Assembly (NCBI RefSeq): GCF_030265065.1
Contig: NC_080402.1
Location: 53,441,001 to 53,505,000, forward strand
DNA from: Corythoichthys intestinalis
Lineage: Eukaryota; Chordata; Actinopteri; Syngnathiformes; Syngnathidae
Direction: 5' to 3'
Length of the DNA stretch: 64,000 nt
This document shows, piece after piece, positions 12,485 to 23,900 of this stretch (its first letter is position 1; each line of letters begins with the position of its first letter). Under the pieces are notes generated by a model. That model had not been told where the DNA came from. It worked only from the letters and a program-made list of their open reading frames with translations, and made no database searches. Made by a program: the position numbers and the translations under genes.

Positions 12485-14803
12485 TTTTTTAAAGTGGTCT
12501 TTTTGTCTGAGCACAAAGTTATCTATATGAATTGTTATTAATTCCGACGAGAGAGAACACAATACATCAATGAAGAGTTGTTCATCCAAAGAGCAGGAGT
12601 GCCCTCTGGTGGAGAAAACAGTTCCTAGTTTTAATAGTGAGTCGTTCCTTCAAAATTATGATTATCAAATTTAAAGGATCATATCTCTGGTATTCCGTGG
12701 TCAATCTGTGTCAAGTAAAAAAAACTAGGAAAGAGGTTAAAGTCTGCACTTTTGAGTCATGTTAACTTTTGTGTAGCCCAAAGTAGCGGAGTAAAAGTAG
12801 CTATTTTTCTTCACAAATCTAGTCAGGTAAAAGTAAAAAGTATAGCTTAGTAAAACTACTCTTCGAAGAACATTTTTCTCAAAAAGTTACTCAAGTAAAT
12901 GTAACGCAGTACATGTAGTGCATTACTACCCATCTTTGATCATTGGTTGCTCATCCATGTTTTTGTCTTTTTGCCTGCAGAATACAGCTCAGAGCTTACT
13001 GCTGGTTCTTCAGAAGGCAAAGGCTCTGCAATAGGGAAGACCACTCCTCATGACACGGACTGGAAAAGAGACAACGCTGAGGATAAGACAACTAACTGGC
13101 TACAGCTCTTGCCCAAAACACACGGCAAACGGCAAGTGGTCATTGCCTCTCTGGCTTTCCACAAGACCTGGGCACAGGTAGGTAGATGGTTTTGGAAGGG
13201 TCCCCCCGCTTAAAATGCCTGGTTCATTCAAACTCTATTCACAATAATACTTATTTTCCACTTGCAGGTATGTCGTCAGCTGGAAAGCCTGGAGGAGGAG
13301 TACAAGAGAATGGATGACTGCTGCTGCGCAACAGGCAAGCCTAACTCCAGCGCTCAGATGGATCTTGTGACTTCCATGATCAGGAAACACCTGGAACAGA
13401 AGGAATTCTTCCTCAAGGTTGAAATCACACCATTAAATATTGAAGCAGAGTTCATACAATGTTACATGCCTAATCTTCCGTAATTGTGTTTTTTGTCATT
13501 CAGGCCTTTATGTTAACCGAGGGAATCGCAGATATCTTCTACCAGTACGTGGAGATGAACGGCTCTACAATGGGAAGGCTGGGTCACGACCAAGAAGAGA
13601 ATGTTGCAGGTCAGTTTGGAGGATAATATTTTCTTAACTATATAAAGCTCTAAAGAGCACTCAAAGTTGATGGGTGGGGCTGAAACACCTGATATTTGAT
13701 ATTTGATCTCCTATAAGTATTTATTAGCAGAAGTAACAAATCACAAATGTAATGGACAAATAATGCTGTCATTTGCCAAAGTGAGTGGGATTTACAGAAG
13801 TTAAAGATTATTTAACATCCTAGAAGTCGCTAGAAGTCGCTAGATGGTGCCATCACCTAATTTGCATAATTGGCACTTTGCATTTAATTCTAATGGATGC
13901 TGTAGGGGAGAGGAATAAGGTGGTGGGAGAAGCAAAAAGTGAGTTAAAAAGCACCCAAAATATCTTTAGAACTACAAATGAAACCTAACATTTTTTTAAT
14001 ATCGCCAAACTAAATGGGCCTGAAGTACAATTTGGTACAAAAAGAATGATAGTAACTTGTCATTAGTTGCGTTTGACAAAAGAAAAGTCGCCAGATTTAG
14101 CAAGAAAATTGCCAAGTTGGCAACACTGAGTACTTTAAAACTCACTTACACAGCTTGCCAAAGGCATACAGTATATTAGCTGAGTTTTACAGTCATAATT
14201 TTGCCACGTTTGTGTGCCTTCTCAGTTATTTTTCTTTCATTCCAGCACATGAATCAACTAGATGGGCGGGGCTGCACACCTGCGACGCATCAGGAGCACT
14301 TATTATTTAAGGAGTCCTGTCACCATACACAAGTGTCGGACTATTGCATATGCTTGTTACCTGCCTTGCTTACCGCTGTGTGCTCATCGTCATCCTCGGT
14401 GGTTCCCGACGTTCTTCGGTCGTGTTCTGGTTTGATCTTATTTACTTTTGTGCTCTTTTGGATTTTGTAGTTAGGATTTTGTACTCGGTTATATTATTAT
14501 TTACACCTGTAACTAACATTGTTAAATTATTTGCAGTTATTCCTGTCATTGTTTTTGACATAAAGTTGGTATTTATTTACAGACACATTGCATGGGGAAT
14601 ACATGATGCCAAGATTGTGTCATACACTCAAGCGCGGGCATAAACTGGAGTTTAAAGGAACAGGTATATTACACGATATCACCTATAAAGTCTGTGGAAA
14701 GAAACAAATGTCAGAACAAGCAGAGTTGACGGATGTTTATCTTCTAGGTCTCGCTTGGCAAAAGTGGCTCAACAAAAGCGTGTGGTGGCCAAACCATAAT
14801 TAA
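11396..14803 (+). CDS. Gene A: truncated TRIO/Kalirin-like spectrin-repeat gene
   Basis: Predicted exons: 11396-11444, 12981-13177, 13268-13417, 13504-13609, 14583-14663 and 14748-14803. Phases agree and give 212 aa. The start ATG has a strong context (ACCATGG) and is conserved in all four copies. Residues 1-70 are unrecognised. From about residue 60 the protein resembles a TRIO/Kalirin spectrin repeat (IASLAFHKTW, then VCRQLESLEEEYKRMDD, then KHLEQKEFFLK). Compared with gene C it lacks exons 5-8, the most conserved spectrin segment. Exon 4 ends in the phase exon 9 needs, so the frame survives. The exon 9-10 intron here is a multiple of three, so read-through ends in the same tail (WLNKSVWWPNHN). 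There are no GEF, SH3 or kinase domains. It may be functional but short, or a decaying copy; transcripts would decide. Confidence 0.7.
12257..12938. mobile_element. hAT-type element in intron 1 of gene A
   Basis: Ends are CAGAGGTGGGTAG and CTACCCATCTTTG (inverted), flanked by ATCCATGG / ATCATTGG, a slightly decayed 8-bp duplication. The same element sits at the same place in intron 1 of B, C and D, so it predates the gene duplications. A TA dinucleotide run and T-run lie at about 12437-12490. Confidence 0.75.
13815..14128. mobile_element. Left-truncated hAT MITE after exon 4 of gene A
   Basis: The right end AGTTGGCAACACTG and the interior match the complete copies in intron 4 of B (25656-26035) and C (42314-42669). 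The left terminal repeat is missing. Confidence 0.6.
14180..14540. repeat. Inserted repeat replacing exons 5-8 of gene A
   Basis: Homology to gene C's intron 4 stops near 14180 and resumes near 14510, just before exon 9. The intervening DNA (GATGGGCGGGGCTGCACACC and following) has the look of a retroelement end and has no counterpart in B or C. It marks the site where exons 5-8 were lost. The long open frames inside it are not gene-like. Confidence 0.5.
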
Positions 14804-15022
14804 GAAGTCAGGTGGTTGGCAACAAGTTCAACAATGGTCGTGAGATGAGAGCGCAAAAAGAACAACACTTGGACCACAACCATGATGGACAACTGTAAAA
14901 TGTAAAAAACTGTATAGCTGTATGGTACCGGTCCAAAAAGTGAAGTTTTCATTTATTTTTGTACTTTTGGGCTGTTGTACTAGTGTATATATTTTTTGTA
15001 TATAGTTATATGTATTTTACTT

Positions 15023-15028
15023 AATAAA
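15023..15028 (+). terminator. Poly(A) signal of gene A
   Basis: AATAAA about 220 bp after the stop codon, in a block (TTAATAAATTGCTATTGGTA) conserved after genes B and C. Confidence 0.6.
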
Positions 15029-15278
15029 TTGCTATTGGTATGTGTAACAGAATGTTTTTGGTCTTGTTTGAAAACTGTTGAAACGTGTTATTGCTTATTG
15101 GGGGCCATACTGAGTGTATTTCTGTGTTCATTTTAATTTTGCTTTTATTAGGATTTGATTAATTTGAAAAACCTGGGAAATTAGAACAAATACACTTTAC
15201 AGTCATAAGCGGATTTTAGGGGGGGGGGGGGGCTGGCACCCCTGGTGGCCGAAAAGTGTCATTACATGAAATTGACTT

Positions 15279-15310
<32 letters not shown>

Positions 15311-15313
<3 letters not shown>

Positions 15314-16128
15314 GGCTGTCAAAATTATCGCATTAACGCGCAGTAATTAATTTTTTAAATTAATCACGTTAAAATATTTGACGCAGTTAACGCACATGTC
15401 CCGCTTGGACAGTATTCTGCCTTTTGGTAAGTTTTACAGCAAGGTTTTTTTGTGCTGTCTAACAGCGAACTCTTGTGGTCACTTTGTGACATGGTTTATT
15501 GCTTTCTTGCCAGTTCAATATGGCTGCACGACGTCTCTGGCTGACGCCTACGATGTAATGTGGTGCTTATATGATCCTTGGACAAGATTTGTCCGTAAGT
15601 ATGGTTGTTGTAAAGAATGTACATATTATGTTAGTATGCGAACTGTTATATTTTTTGTATGAGACGCTTTTTGTTTATGTTTAGTGAACCTGTATAGCAT
15701 GCTAAGCTAACGTTGTTGCTAATGCAATGCTTGTGTACTTTTTTTTTGTAGTTTCACTACGGTCTAAAGAGGACAATGGTTTGAGGCCATTTTTATTAAT
15801 AAATCAGATGAAAAAGGAAGAAGTCTGATTATTAAGGCGTCGTTCACTAGCTGTCTAGCTTTGGAAAAAGTAGACGCTTCGGAGTGAGGACAGCATAGAC
15901 AGATTTAAATGACAGTAGAGTGAAATGCCCACTACAGTCCTTATGTACCGTATGTTGAATGTACATATCCATCTTGTGTCTTATCTTTCCATTCCAACAA
16001 TTTATTTTACAGAATATATAATTTACAGAAAAATATGGCATATTTTATAGATGGTTTATAATATAATTAATAATTAATATTAAGCTGTAATTAACTCGAT
16101 TAAAAATTTTAATCGTTTGACAGCCCTA
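15311..16128. mobile_element. hAT MITE with TAGGGCTGTCAAA ends
   Basis: Begins TAGGGCTGTCAAA and ends TTTGACAGCCCTA, inserted in a TA-dinucleotide tract, so the 8-bp duplication (ATATATAT) is uninformative. The ends match a common teleost MITE type. The 94-codon frame inside shows no family resemblance. Confidence 0.75.
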
Positions 16129-16259
16129 ATATATATATACTGTATATATAAAAGTTGTAAAGCAATAAAACTGCAAACAAAAAGATATATTTTTGTAATG
16201 GGTCAAAATTATTTTTCGGAGAGATCATGTGACGAGCACCTTAGACGGTCATTTGCTTT

Positions 16260-16880
16260 GCATAAATTTTTTAAAAAAATAAATAAATTAGGGGAGGGCA
16301 ACTTGAATCAACTTTTTAGGGGATTGAATGATTCAGATACAAATGTCCTCCCCATAATATGGCCCAAACACAAAAAGGATTGCTTCAATGAAATTAAAAC
16401 TTTTTCAATGAAAATTAAGTGTTCAAATGCAAATTTTTGAATCTCAAATATTTTTTCCAATTCAAAAACCTTTTCTATGATTGAAATTTTCTTTTTTTTT
16501 TTTTTTGATTGAAGTGATTTTTCTTTTTGAAAATAGATATTTTTTCTAGCAACTTATTTTTTGATTGAATAATAAAGACAAAAACGTACAAACCAAAATG
16601 TGGCCCAAACACAAATCAACATTTCTTCAATCAAAAAAGTTGCTTCAATCCCAAAAAAAAAAACCTCAAAGAAAAATAGCTTTCACATGCATTTTTGGAG
16701 TTTCAAATTCATTTTTGCATTCAAAAACTTTTTTTTTTTTTTGATTGAAGCGACTTTTTTTTTTTTTTTTTTTTTTAACTGAAAATATATATTTTGATTG
16801 AAGCAACTTTTTTTTATTGAAGCAACTTTTTTTTGGGATTGAATAATAAAGACACAAATCTACCTCGATATGGCTCAGGC
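16260..16880. repeat. Dispersed TTGATTGAAGCAAC-type repeat
   Basis: T- and A-rich, with recurring TTGATTGAAG(C/T) and AATAATAAAGACACAAAT phrases. Related copies lie at 47480-47770 and 49020-49240. The open frames here are homopolymer-derived. Confidence 0.5.
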
Positions 16881-17039
16881 CAGGGGATACAGTTTTTGAC
16901 TGGGTTAACTACATTGGCACAACACCGGCGGGCGTACCGTATTCAATGGTTGACGATCTTGACAAAAAGTATTGCCTAAGCAGCCTGATTTAGAATTCCC
17001 CTCAAGAATGATGGGAAACAAAAAACACTCATTGTAAAT

Positions 17040-17130
17040 ATTATAACTATTATTATTATATATTATATATTATATATATATATATTATATATATATTATT
17101 ATATATATTATATTATTATTATAATATGTA
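17040..17130. repeat. TA-rich simple repeat
   Basis: An almost pure A/T tract of TATTA and TATATA phrases. From about 17155 the 3' flank homologous to those of B and C resumes, so roughly 15.2-17.15 kb is inserted or expanded DNA. Confidence 0.7.
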
Positions 17131-17895
17131 AATAAGTATTCTTGTAAGTTAATTTTATTGTTGACACTGCTTTTCGGGGTCATCAACAAAAGTATTTCTA
17201 ATTTTGATTAAAGATTGTCATTAACATTTTATAAATGAATATATTTATTATTAAAAAAAGATTTATTTAAAAAACGAAATATAAACAATAATAATTGAGA
17301 ATATATAAGTTAAAAAAAAAGTGACTGTGAATTAGCCTTCGAAATGGGGAAAAATAAGGCGATCGATTATTTATCATCTAAAATATTGGGGAAAATTCGA
17401 CAGTAACAAAAAAAAAAAAAAATACAATTAAGCTATAACTATGAGGTAAAGTAGACATCCGTGACTTATTTACAGACACTGTTTTTTTCATTGTGATGTA
17501 ATTTGTTTAAAAGTTTAAAATATCCGAGTGAATTTTTTTTTTAATTCGTTTTTTTAAAAAGTAGACATCAATTAATGATTCTAAGCAAAAAATTACAGCC
17601 ATTTCGAGTTATAAATATAATTACCTTCTTTTTATGGCTGGGTTGAAACAAACCCGGGTGCGCGACGTCTGTAAACGGGGGTCTCCAGGGAAAAACAGAC
17701 AAAAAATTTGGGGGGGCTTAATGTGCCATGAATCTGCTATGGCACATAGACCAGGGGTCCTCAAATACAAATCTTGAAGGTCCACAATTATTTTTTTCAT
17801 ACAAACCTGGGTCCATTTATTCATGTCGGTCAAGTACAAGGCAGGTCGAAGGAGGAAAAGGTGGTTTTCTTTTGACCAGACAAAAATACAATGTT

Positions 17896-19538
17896 CAGTG
17901 TATCACAAAAGTGAGTACACCCCTCGCATTCCTGCAGATATTTATATCTTTTCATGGGACAACACTGACAAAATGACACTTTGACACAATGAAAAGTAGT
18001 CTGTGTGCAGCTTATATAATAGAGTTAATTTATTTTCCCCTCTGAATAACTCAAAATATAGCCATTAATATCTAAACCCCTGGCAACAAAACTGAGTATA
18101 CCCCTTAGTGAAAGTTGTCAATATCGACATACAACATGTCAACTGTCAATATTTTGTGTGGCAACCATTATTATCCAGAACTGCCTTTACTCTCCTGTGC
18201 ATGGAGTTGACCAGAGCTTCACAGGTTGCCTCTGGAATGCTCTTCCACTCCTCCATGACAACGTTGCGGAGCTGCCGGATATTTGAGACTTTGCGTACCT
18301 CCACCTTCCGCTTGAGGATCCCGCAAAGATGTTCTATTGGGTTCAAGTCTTGGCCAGTCCATCACCTTTACCCTCAGCTTCTTCAGTAAAGCAGTGGCCA
18401 TCTTGGAGGTGTGTATGGGGTCATCGTCATACTGGAACACTGCCCTGCGACCCAGTTTCTGGAGGGAGGGGATCATGCTCTGCTGCGGTATTTCACAGTA
18501 CATGTTGGAGTTCATGTTTGCCTCAATGGAATGTAGCTCTCCAACACCTGCAGCACTCATGCAGCCCCAGACCATGACATTCCCACTACCATACTTGACT
18601 GTAGGCATGACACACTTATCTTTGTACTCCTCACCTGGTCGCCGCCACACATGCTAGAGACCATCGGAACCAAACAAATTAATCTTCTTCTCATCAGACC
18701 ATAGGACATGGTTCCAGTAATCCTTGTGCTTTTTAGACATGTCTTCAGCAAACTGTTTGCGTGCTTTCTTGTGTACCGTCTTCAGAAGAGGCTTCCTCCT
18801 GGGGTGACAGCCATGCTCACCAATTTGATGTATAGTGCGGCGTATGGTCTGAGCACTAACAGGCTGAGTCCCCACCTCTTCAATCTCTGCAGAAATGCTG
18901 ACAGCACTCCTGCAACAATCTTTCAAAGAAAGCATTTGGATGCGACGCTCAGCACGTGCGCTCAGCTCTTTGGACGACCAACCTGAGGCCTGTTCTGAGT
19001 GGACCCTGCTCTTTTAAAATGCTGGATGATCTTAGCCACTTTGCTGCAACTCAGTTTCAGGGTGTTGGCATTCTTCTTGTAGCCTTGGCCATCTTCATGT
19101 CGCGCAACAATACATCTTTTAAGATCCTCAGAGAGTTCTTTGCCATTTGGGGCCATGTTGTAAGTTTCAGTGACCAGTATGAGAGAGTGTGAGAGCTGCA
19201 CTACAAATTTGAACACACCTGCTCCCTATGCGCACCTGGACCTAGAACACTAACGAGTCAGATGACATTTTGGAGGGAAAATGACAAGCAGTACTCAATT
19301 TGGACATTTAGGGTTGTAGTTTCTAAGAGTGGACTCACTTTTGTTGCCAGGGATTTAGATATTAATGGCTATATTTTGAGTTATTTTGAGGGGAAAATAA
19401 ATCAACTCTGTTATATAAGCTGCACACAGACTACTTTTCATTGTGTAAAAGTGTAATTTTGTCAGTGTTGTCCCATGAAAAGATATACTTAAATATCTGC
19501 ACAAATGCAAGGGGTGTACTCACTTTTGTGATACACTG
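17896..19538 (-). mobile_element. Tc1/mariner transposon nested in hAT, broken transposase
   Basis: Inverted ends CAGTGTATCACAAAAGTGAG bound the element; the flanking TA has mutated on both sides. The minus strand carries Tc1 transposase pieces. The N-terminal HTH is at about 18970-19155 (GKELSEDLKRCIVARHEDGQG). The first catalytic Asp lies in VLWSDEKKINLFGSDG, the second in VFQYDDDPIHTSK, and the Glu in MNPIEHLCGILKRKV. These lie in different frames, so the gene is inactive. Confidence 0.9.
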
Positions 19539-19570
19539 TCATATGCTTCAAGACAGTTGCTCTGATAAAA

Positions 19571-19925
19571 AGTGAAAATGTGAAATGCCATTATGTTACA
19601 GAGCACAGCTCTTTTGAAGAGAAGTTTCCTCCTAAATCAGAATTGAGAAGGCAAGAAATTAACAGGTTGAAGCTGTCATATCAAGAGTCAAGCAAGTCTA
19701 TTGTTAAATCTATGACACAACAACAAATTGCAACTGAATGCTCACTCAGAGTGTCATGGGTGTTGGCCAAACATAAGAAGCCGTTCTCTGATGGAGAAAT
19801 AACAAAATAGTGTATGGCTGAAGTGATGGCAGCAAAACTCACTCTCAGATTTATCAACCTCAAGACGCACTGAAGTACTGGCTGATGATGTGAGTAAACG
19901 ACTTTGTGACCCCCAAATGCTATTT
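19571..19925 (+). pseudogene. hAT transposase fragment (GTF2IRD2/ZBED-related)
   Basis: The open frame reads EEKFPPKSELRRQEINRLK, then KSIVKSMTQQQIATECSLRV and KHKKPFSDGEITK, the conserved N-terminal part of hAT transposases related to GTF2IRD2. A stop follows and similarity continues out of frame (RRTEVLADDV). The BED finger before it and the catalytic core after it are missing. It is inert remains of the host hAT element, not a cellular gene. Confidence 0.8.
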
Positions 19926-20439
19926 CTCTGATTGAACAGTGTTTTACAGTTAAAGTTATTGTCAATAATTATTACGTTTGCACCTTAATGACAGAGCTTG
20001 TCTTTTATGTTCTGTTCATGTGAACATGCACTGTACTACTATACTTGCATGTTTTCTTTTTTGTCCAGCAGTGTTTTACAGTTACGAAATGTAACTGTCA
20101 ATAGTCCTTGTTTGCACCTTAATGACAGATTTTGTCAATTATTTAGTGTACATGATGTGTAAGCATTGTACCTGCATGTGTTTTTTTTTTTTTTTTTTTG
20201 TATTTTTATTTTAAGTCAAGAAAATGTTTTGTTAAAATTTATTTTTATTTAATCAGAATGTGCATTGTATTCTTGTTTGGTCAAAAGAAAACCACCTCTT
20301 CTATCTTCGACCTGCCTTGTACTTGGCCGACATTAATAAATGGACCCATGCTGGTATGAAAATAATAATTGTGGAGCTTCAAGATTTGTATTTGAGGACC
20401 CCTGCTCTATGACCTTATTTGGCAGTGAATGAGTTAAGC

Positions 20440-20653
20440 CAGGGATGCCCAATCCCGGTCCTCGAGAGCCCCTATCCAACTTGTTTTCCATGTCTCCTTC
20501 CTCTAACACACCTGAATCAACTAATCAGGATCGTTATCAGGTTGCGACAGAGCTTGCAGATGAGCTGATCATTTGATTCAGGTGTGTTAAAGGAGGGAGA
20601 CACGAAAAATAAGATGGATAGGGGCTCTCGAGGACCGGGATTGGGCACCCCTG
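20440..20653. mobile_element. Palindromic hAT MITE upstream of gene B
   Basis: Begins CAGGGATGCCCAATCCCGGT and ends ACCGGGATTGGGCACCCCTG, with TCTCGAGGACC inverted arms. Flanked by AGTTAAGC (20432-20439) and AGTTAAAC (20654-20661), an 8-bp duplication with one change. It interrupts array flank that is continuous in unit A. Confidence 0.85.
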
Positions 20654-20833
20654 AGTTAAACTAATGACTTTTGACTTTTGAATGGATGTCCACCATAGTG
20701 CCCCTGTCCCGAAAGGGTTAAAAAAAAAATACATTTTATGGTTAATAGTGATGAATAAATAAAAAGAAAAAATAAATACATGAAAGAAAGAAAAAAACTT
20801 GTTATTTGAAGTTCTCAAGTAAGACGTCCAGAG

Positions 20834-20894
20834 GAGGTGGCGCCAAAACATGATGACGTCACAAAGAGACGAAATGGCCTTTGATGTCACGTGA
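20834..20894 (+). promoter_or_regulatory. Promoter block of gene B (E2F-like, CRE, E-box)
   Basis: GGCGCCAAAA, TGACGTCA (20854-20861) and TCACGTGA (20887-20894) are all intact, ending about 100 bp before the start codon. Confidence 0.6.
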
Positions 20895-20992
20895 GCATCC
20901 AAACGAGCAGGTGGGAATCGGTCAGATGCAGCATTCGAGCGCACGCGATTCGTCGGAAGGCACGCGACTCATCTGGAAAGAACTTTTCTACC

Positions 20993-23900
20993 ATGGAACA
21001 CCTCACGTCTGAACTTAATTCATTCGTTGAATGGCTGGGAGGTAAGTTTGATTAAACTTGTTTTATTTGCCATAGCGTTTTGCGTCGTGCCAAATTATTA
21101 TGAACTGCACGGTGTAAATGAGCATTTTGGTCGTCGTCCTTTCACGAAGAATTTGGTACTTTTCAATAACTTAACGCTTTACAGCTAAAATTTAGCAAAC
21201 CTTTAACCGTCATTCAGAATTGCCGAGTCAAAAATGACACTTGGAATATCGCGTCGTGTTAAAGTTAAATCGTTTGCACGCTTACTACATTTTAGAATTT
21301 AATATGACAATAAACATGAATATTTTCGTGTTTTTCTGCGCGTGAGATCGCGGTTGTCCGCTTCAGTTCAAATTTAGGGTGAGGTTAACATTTATATTAC
21401 CGTTATCTAGAGAAATTTGCTAAATTTCAATATTTATTCACAATAAAATATTATTCTCTGCGGAAAGGTTGCCACCTAATCAGGATTTTTGTACCGCAAT
21501 CGTCCGTTAAAAAAATAAGACAGAAAACCCGAGGAAATCCTGAAAAGACCTTTCCTATTTTTTTGGCGTTTTGTGGTTTTGCCTTTCACCAAATGCCGCA
21601 TGAATGGGTGTAGATGAAGAGAACATTATTTTAAGTAAATATGTAATCATCTGACTTGTGCAAATGTGTGTTCCTGCACCCCACTTGATGGTACTTCATA
21701 GTTTTACTGTTCAGAATCAGTCAAACCACTCAATGTGCCCATCATTGGCAGAGGTGGGTAGAGTAGCCAAAAATTGTACTCAGGTAAGAGTCGCGTCACT
21801 TCAAAATAATATTATTCAAGTAAAAGCAAAAGTAGTCCAAAAAAATGTACTCAAGTACAAGTAAAAAGGTATTTGGTGAAAACAATACTCAAGTAATGAG
21901 TAACATTGTCAGTAACTGCTTACATTTTTTTTTTTTAAACAACGGTATTTTTTTCTGAGCAAAAAGTTATCTATATGAACTGTTGTTATAAATTCCGACG
22001 AGAGAATAACAGGCATGAAAATCTCGCACCTTTCGGCGAAATTCGCCGTTTTGAAGTCAAAAAGGATGACCTACGTGAATCGTGTAGATCCGAGGAGAAA
22101 AAAATTTAAGGGGGGGCGGGGTCGTTTGTAGGCATGTGCCAGTTACCTTCACGGATTACCATGCTATGAAAACGTCGCGGTTACAAAACCACTCAAATTT
22201 TCCGTCATACAGTAGTACGTATTCGTTATTTTTCATGTGTCGAAAATGCAGCCAGAATTAGCTTGGCGCGGCAGCGCTTACCCCTTCCCCTGTTTGATGC
22301 TGCGTGTGTCAGTGACGCTATTCCAGCAAACCCAAAAACAAGCACTCCAAACGCAAGGCGTAAATTCTTCAATTTATTGATCTCTCAAATCGTGGTAACT
22401 GAAATATACCAAATGAATACATTTAAAACGTTGTACACTCGTATTTTTCCACATGTGAGTAGCTTCAACAGTTTAGCTTCATGAAAAAGTTCGTCAAAAA
22501 CAAAACACACATTTTCCTTTCAAATTCAATACACAAAGTTACTAAAAACTTACAAAGACGAATGATAGGCAAGGCTTAGCTAGGACAGCAACTTCATTGA
22601 GGTTAATCACAGCCGCTGAGAGAGAAACAAGTTTGTATGCGGGGAGGGAAAAAAAAAAAAAAGCGTCAAAGATCGCTAATTGCGACAGATGATCTTGTAC
22701 TAAGCACAAATTCACATTCGCTGGAGGAGGTAAAGTATCACTCCCAATTGTTTTTAGATGAATGCATTTTCCAGCATATTGAATTTAGTGAGTAATGGTT
22801 TTCGTTTTCATATTTTGTGGTATGACAAAGTTACTGCCGTTCGTTGCAGCTTGCGTTGAACACTGCCGGAGCGTCCGGTGAAAAAATAGCTCCCGTTAAG
22901 GTAGCGTCAAGCTTGTGTATTTAACGGTAATATAAAAGCAGTGTTGTCAATAACGCGGTATCGTAATGCGTAACTAATCTGATTACTTTCTTTCAGTAAA
23001 GAACAATCTAACGCGTTCATTTTTCTAAATCAGTAATCTGAGTAAAATTACTTTCCTTGATGCCTGTGCGTTACTATTTTGTTATTGCCCCATAATGTGT
23101 GTAGAATGAAGAATACTGTAGTCATGGGAGTGACATCACATGTCACATTTTTTAATCGGGGATGGAACAAAAAGGGTCTCGTGTATTACCATGATGCGTG
23201 AGCGCTGGGAGTTTGCGGCCAAAACAACATAGCCTTGCTACCTCACCAGGATGCAATGAAATAGGCAGGAGATATACTACAAACGGCTGCATTTGCACAC
23301 TGGAAACACAGCCATTACTTCACATTTTTGTCCAGTAAAGATAACAAAAATATCCCCGTGCGCTGCAAACTTTGCGCTGGCTCAAAAAGACTGTCCACCG
23401 CTATAAGCATCCAATTCAAGCACCACTTGGAATTACAGCACAACAGGTAACACGACAGCCAGGACTTTTTGATACTGCTCGTGCTCAATCCTCGGTTCAA
23501 GCTCAGTTGTTGTTGAGGGTTTTGAAAGCTTAGGTTTAAAGAAATTCTAAATATCCATCTTGCCTCCTCAGCTGTAGTTTTGGCTAAGCAATGCAAACGG
23601 CTGTCTCTAAGGTTCTATAGTCACATGATCTGTTCGAAAAATAATTTGGACCCATTATGAAATACTTTGAAGGATACCTGTTCATTTTATTCATTTGTTT
23701 TGTTTGTTTTATTGCTCTAAAACTTTTATAGACAACATTTTAAGGGCCATATTCAATGGTCTTTATTTTAAAGGGGAAGTTCAGAATTTTTTACATTAGG
23801 CTTAATCTTTGAGTTAGCCGGGGTTTAATTAGTCGTTGGAAATGATTTGAACAATTTCTGTGCAGTTTGACAGTTATTTGTTAGTTTCAGGGCTCCGGAG

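Larger units (their letters stand above)
17752..20404 (+). mobile_element. hAT transposon with GTF2IRD2-like transposase remnant
   Basis: Terminal regions of about 150 bp are inverted copies, starting CAGGGGTCCTCAAATAC at the left and ending in its complement at 20404. Between them, 19571-19925 encodes part of a hAT transposase of the type related to vertebrate GTF2IRD2/ZBED proteins. A Tc1 element (17896-19538) is nested in it. A roughly 130-bp tandem duplication (19937 and 20069 onward) lies in the right half. No clear 8-bp target duplication was found. Confidence 0.75.

Noticed and set aside
14201-14643. Overlapping 89- and 99-codon frames after exon 4 of gene A
   Set aside because: They lie mostly in inserted repeat DNA absent from B and C and show no domain; only the exon 9 part overlaps real coding sequence.
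15378-15662. 94-codon frame inside the TAGGGCTGTCAAA MITE
   Set aside because: It lies inside a non-autonomous MITE and has no similarity that I recognise; treated as accidental.
18146-19216. Several minus-strand frames as separate host genes
   Set aside because: They are pieces of one Tc1 transposase between inverted terminal repeats.
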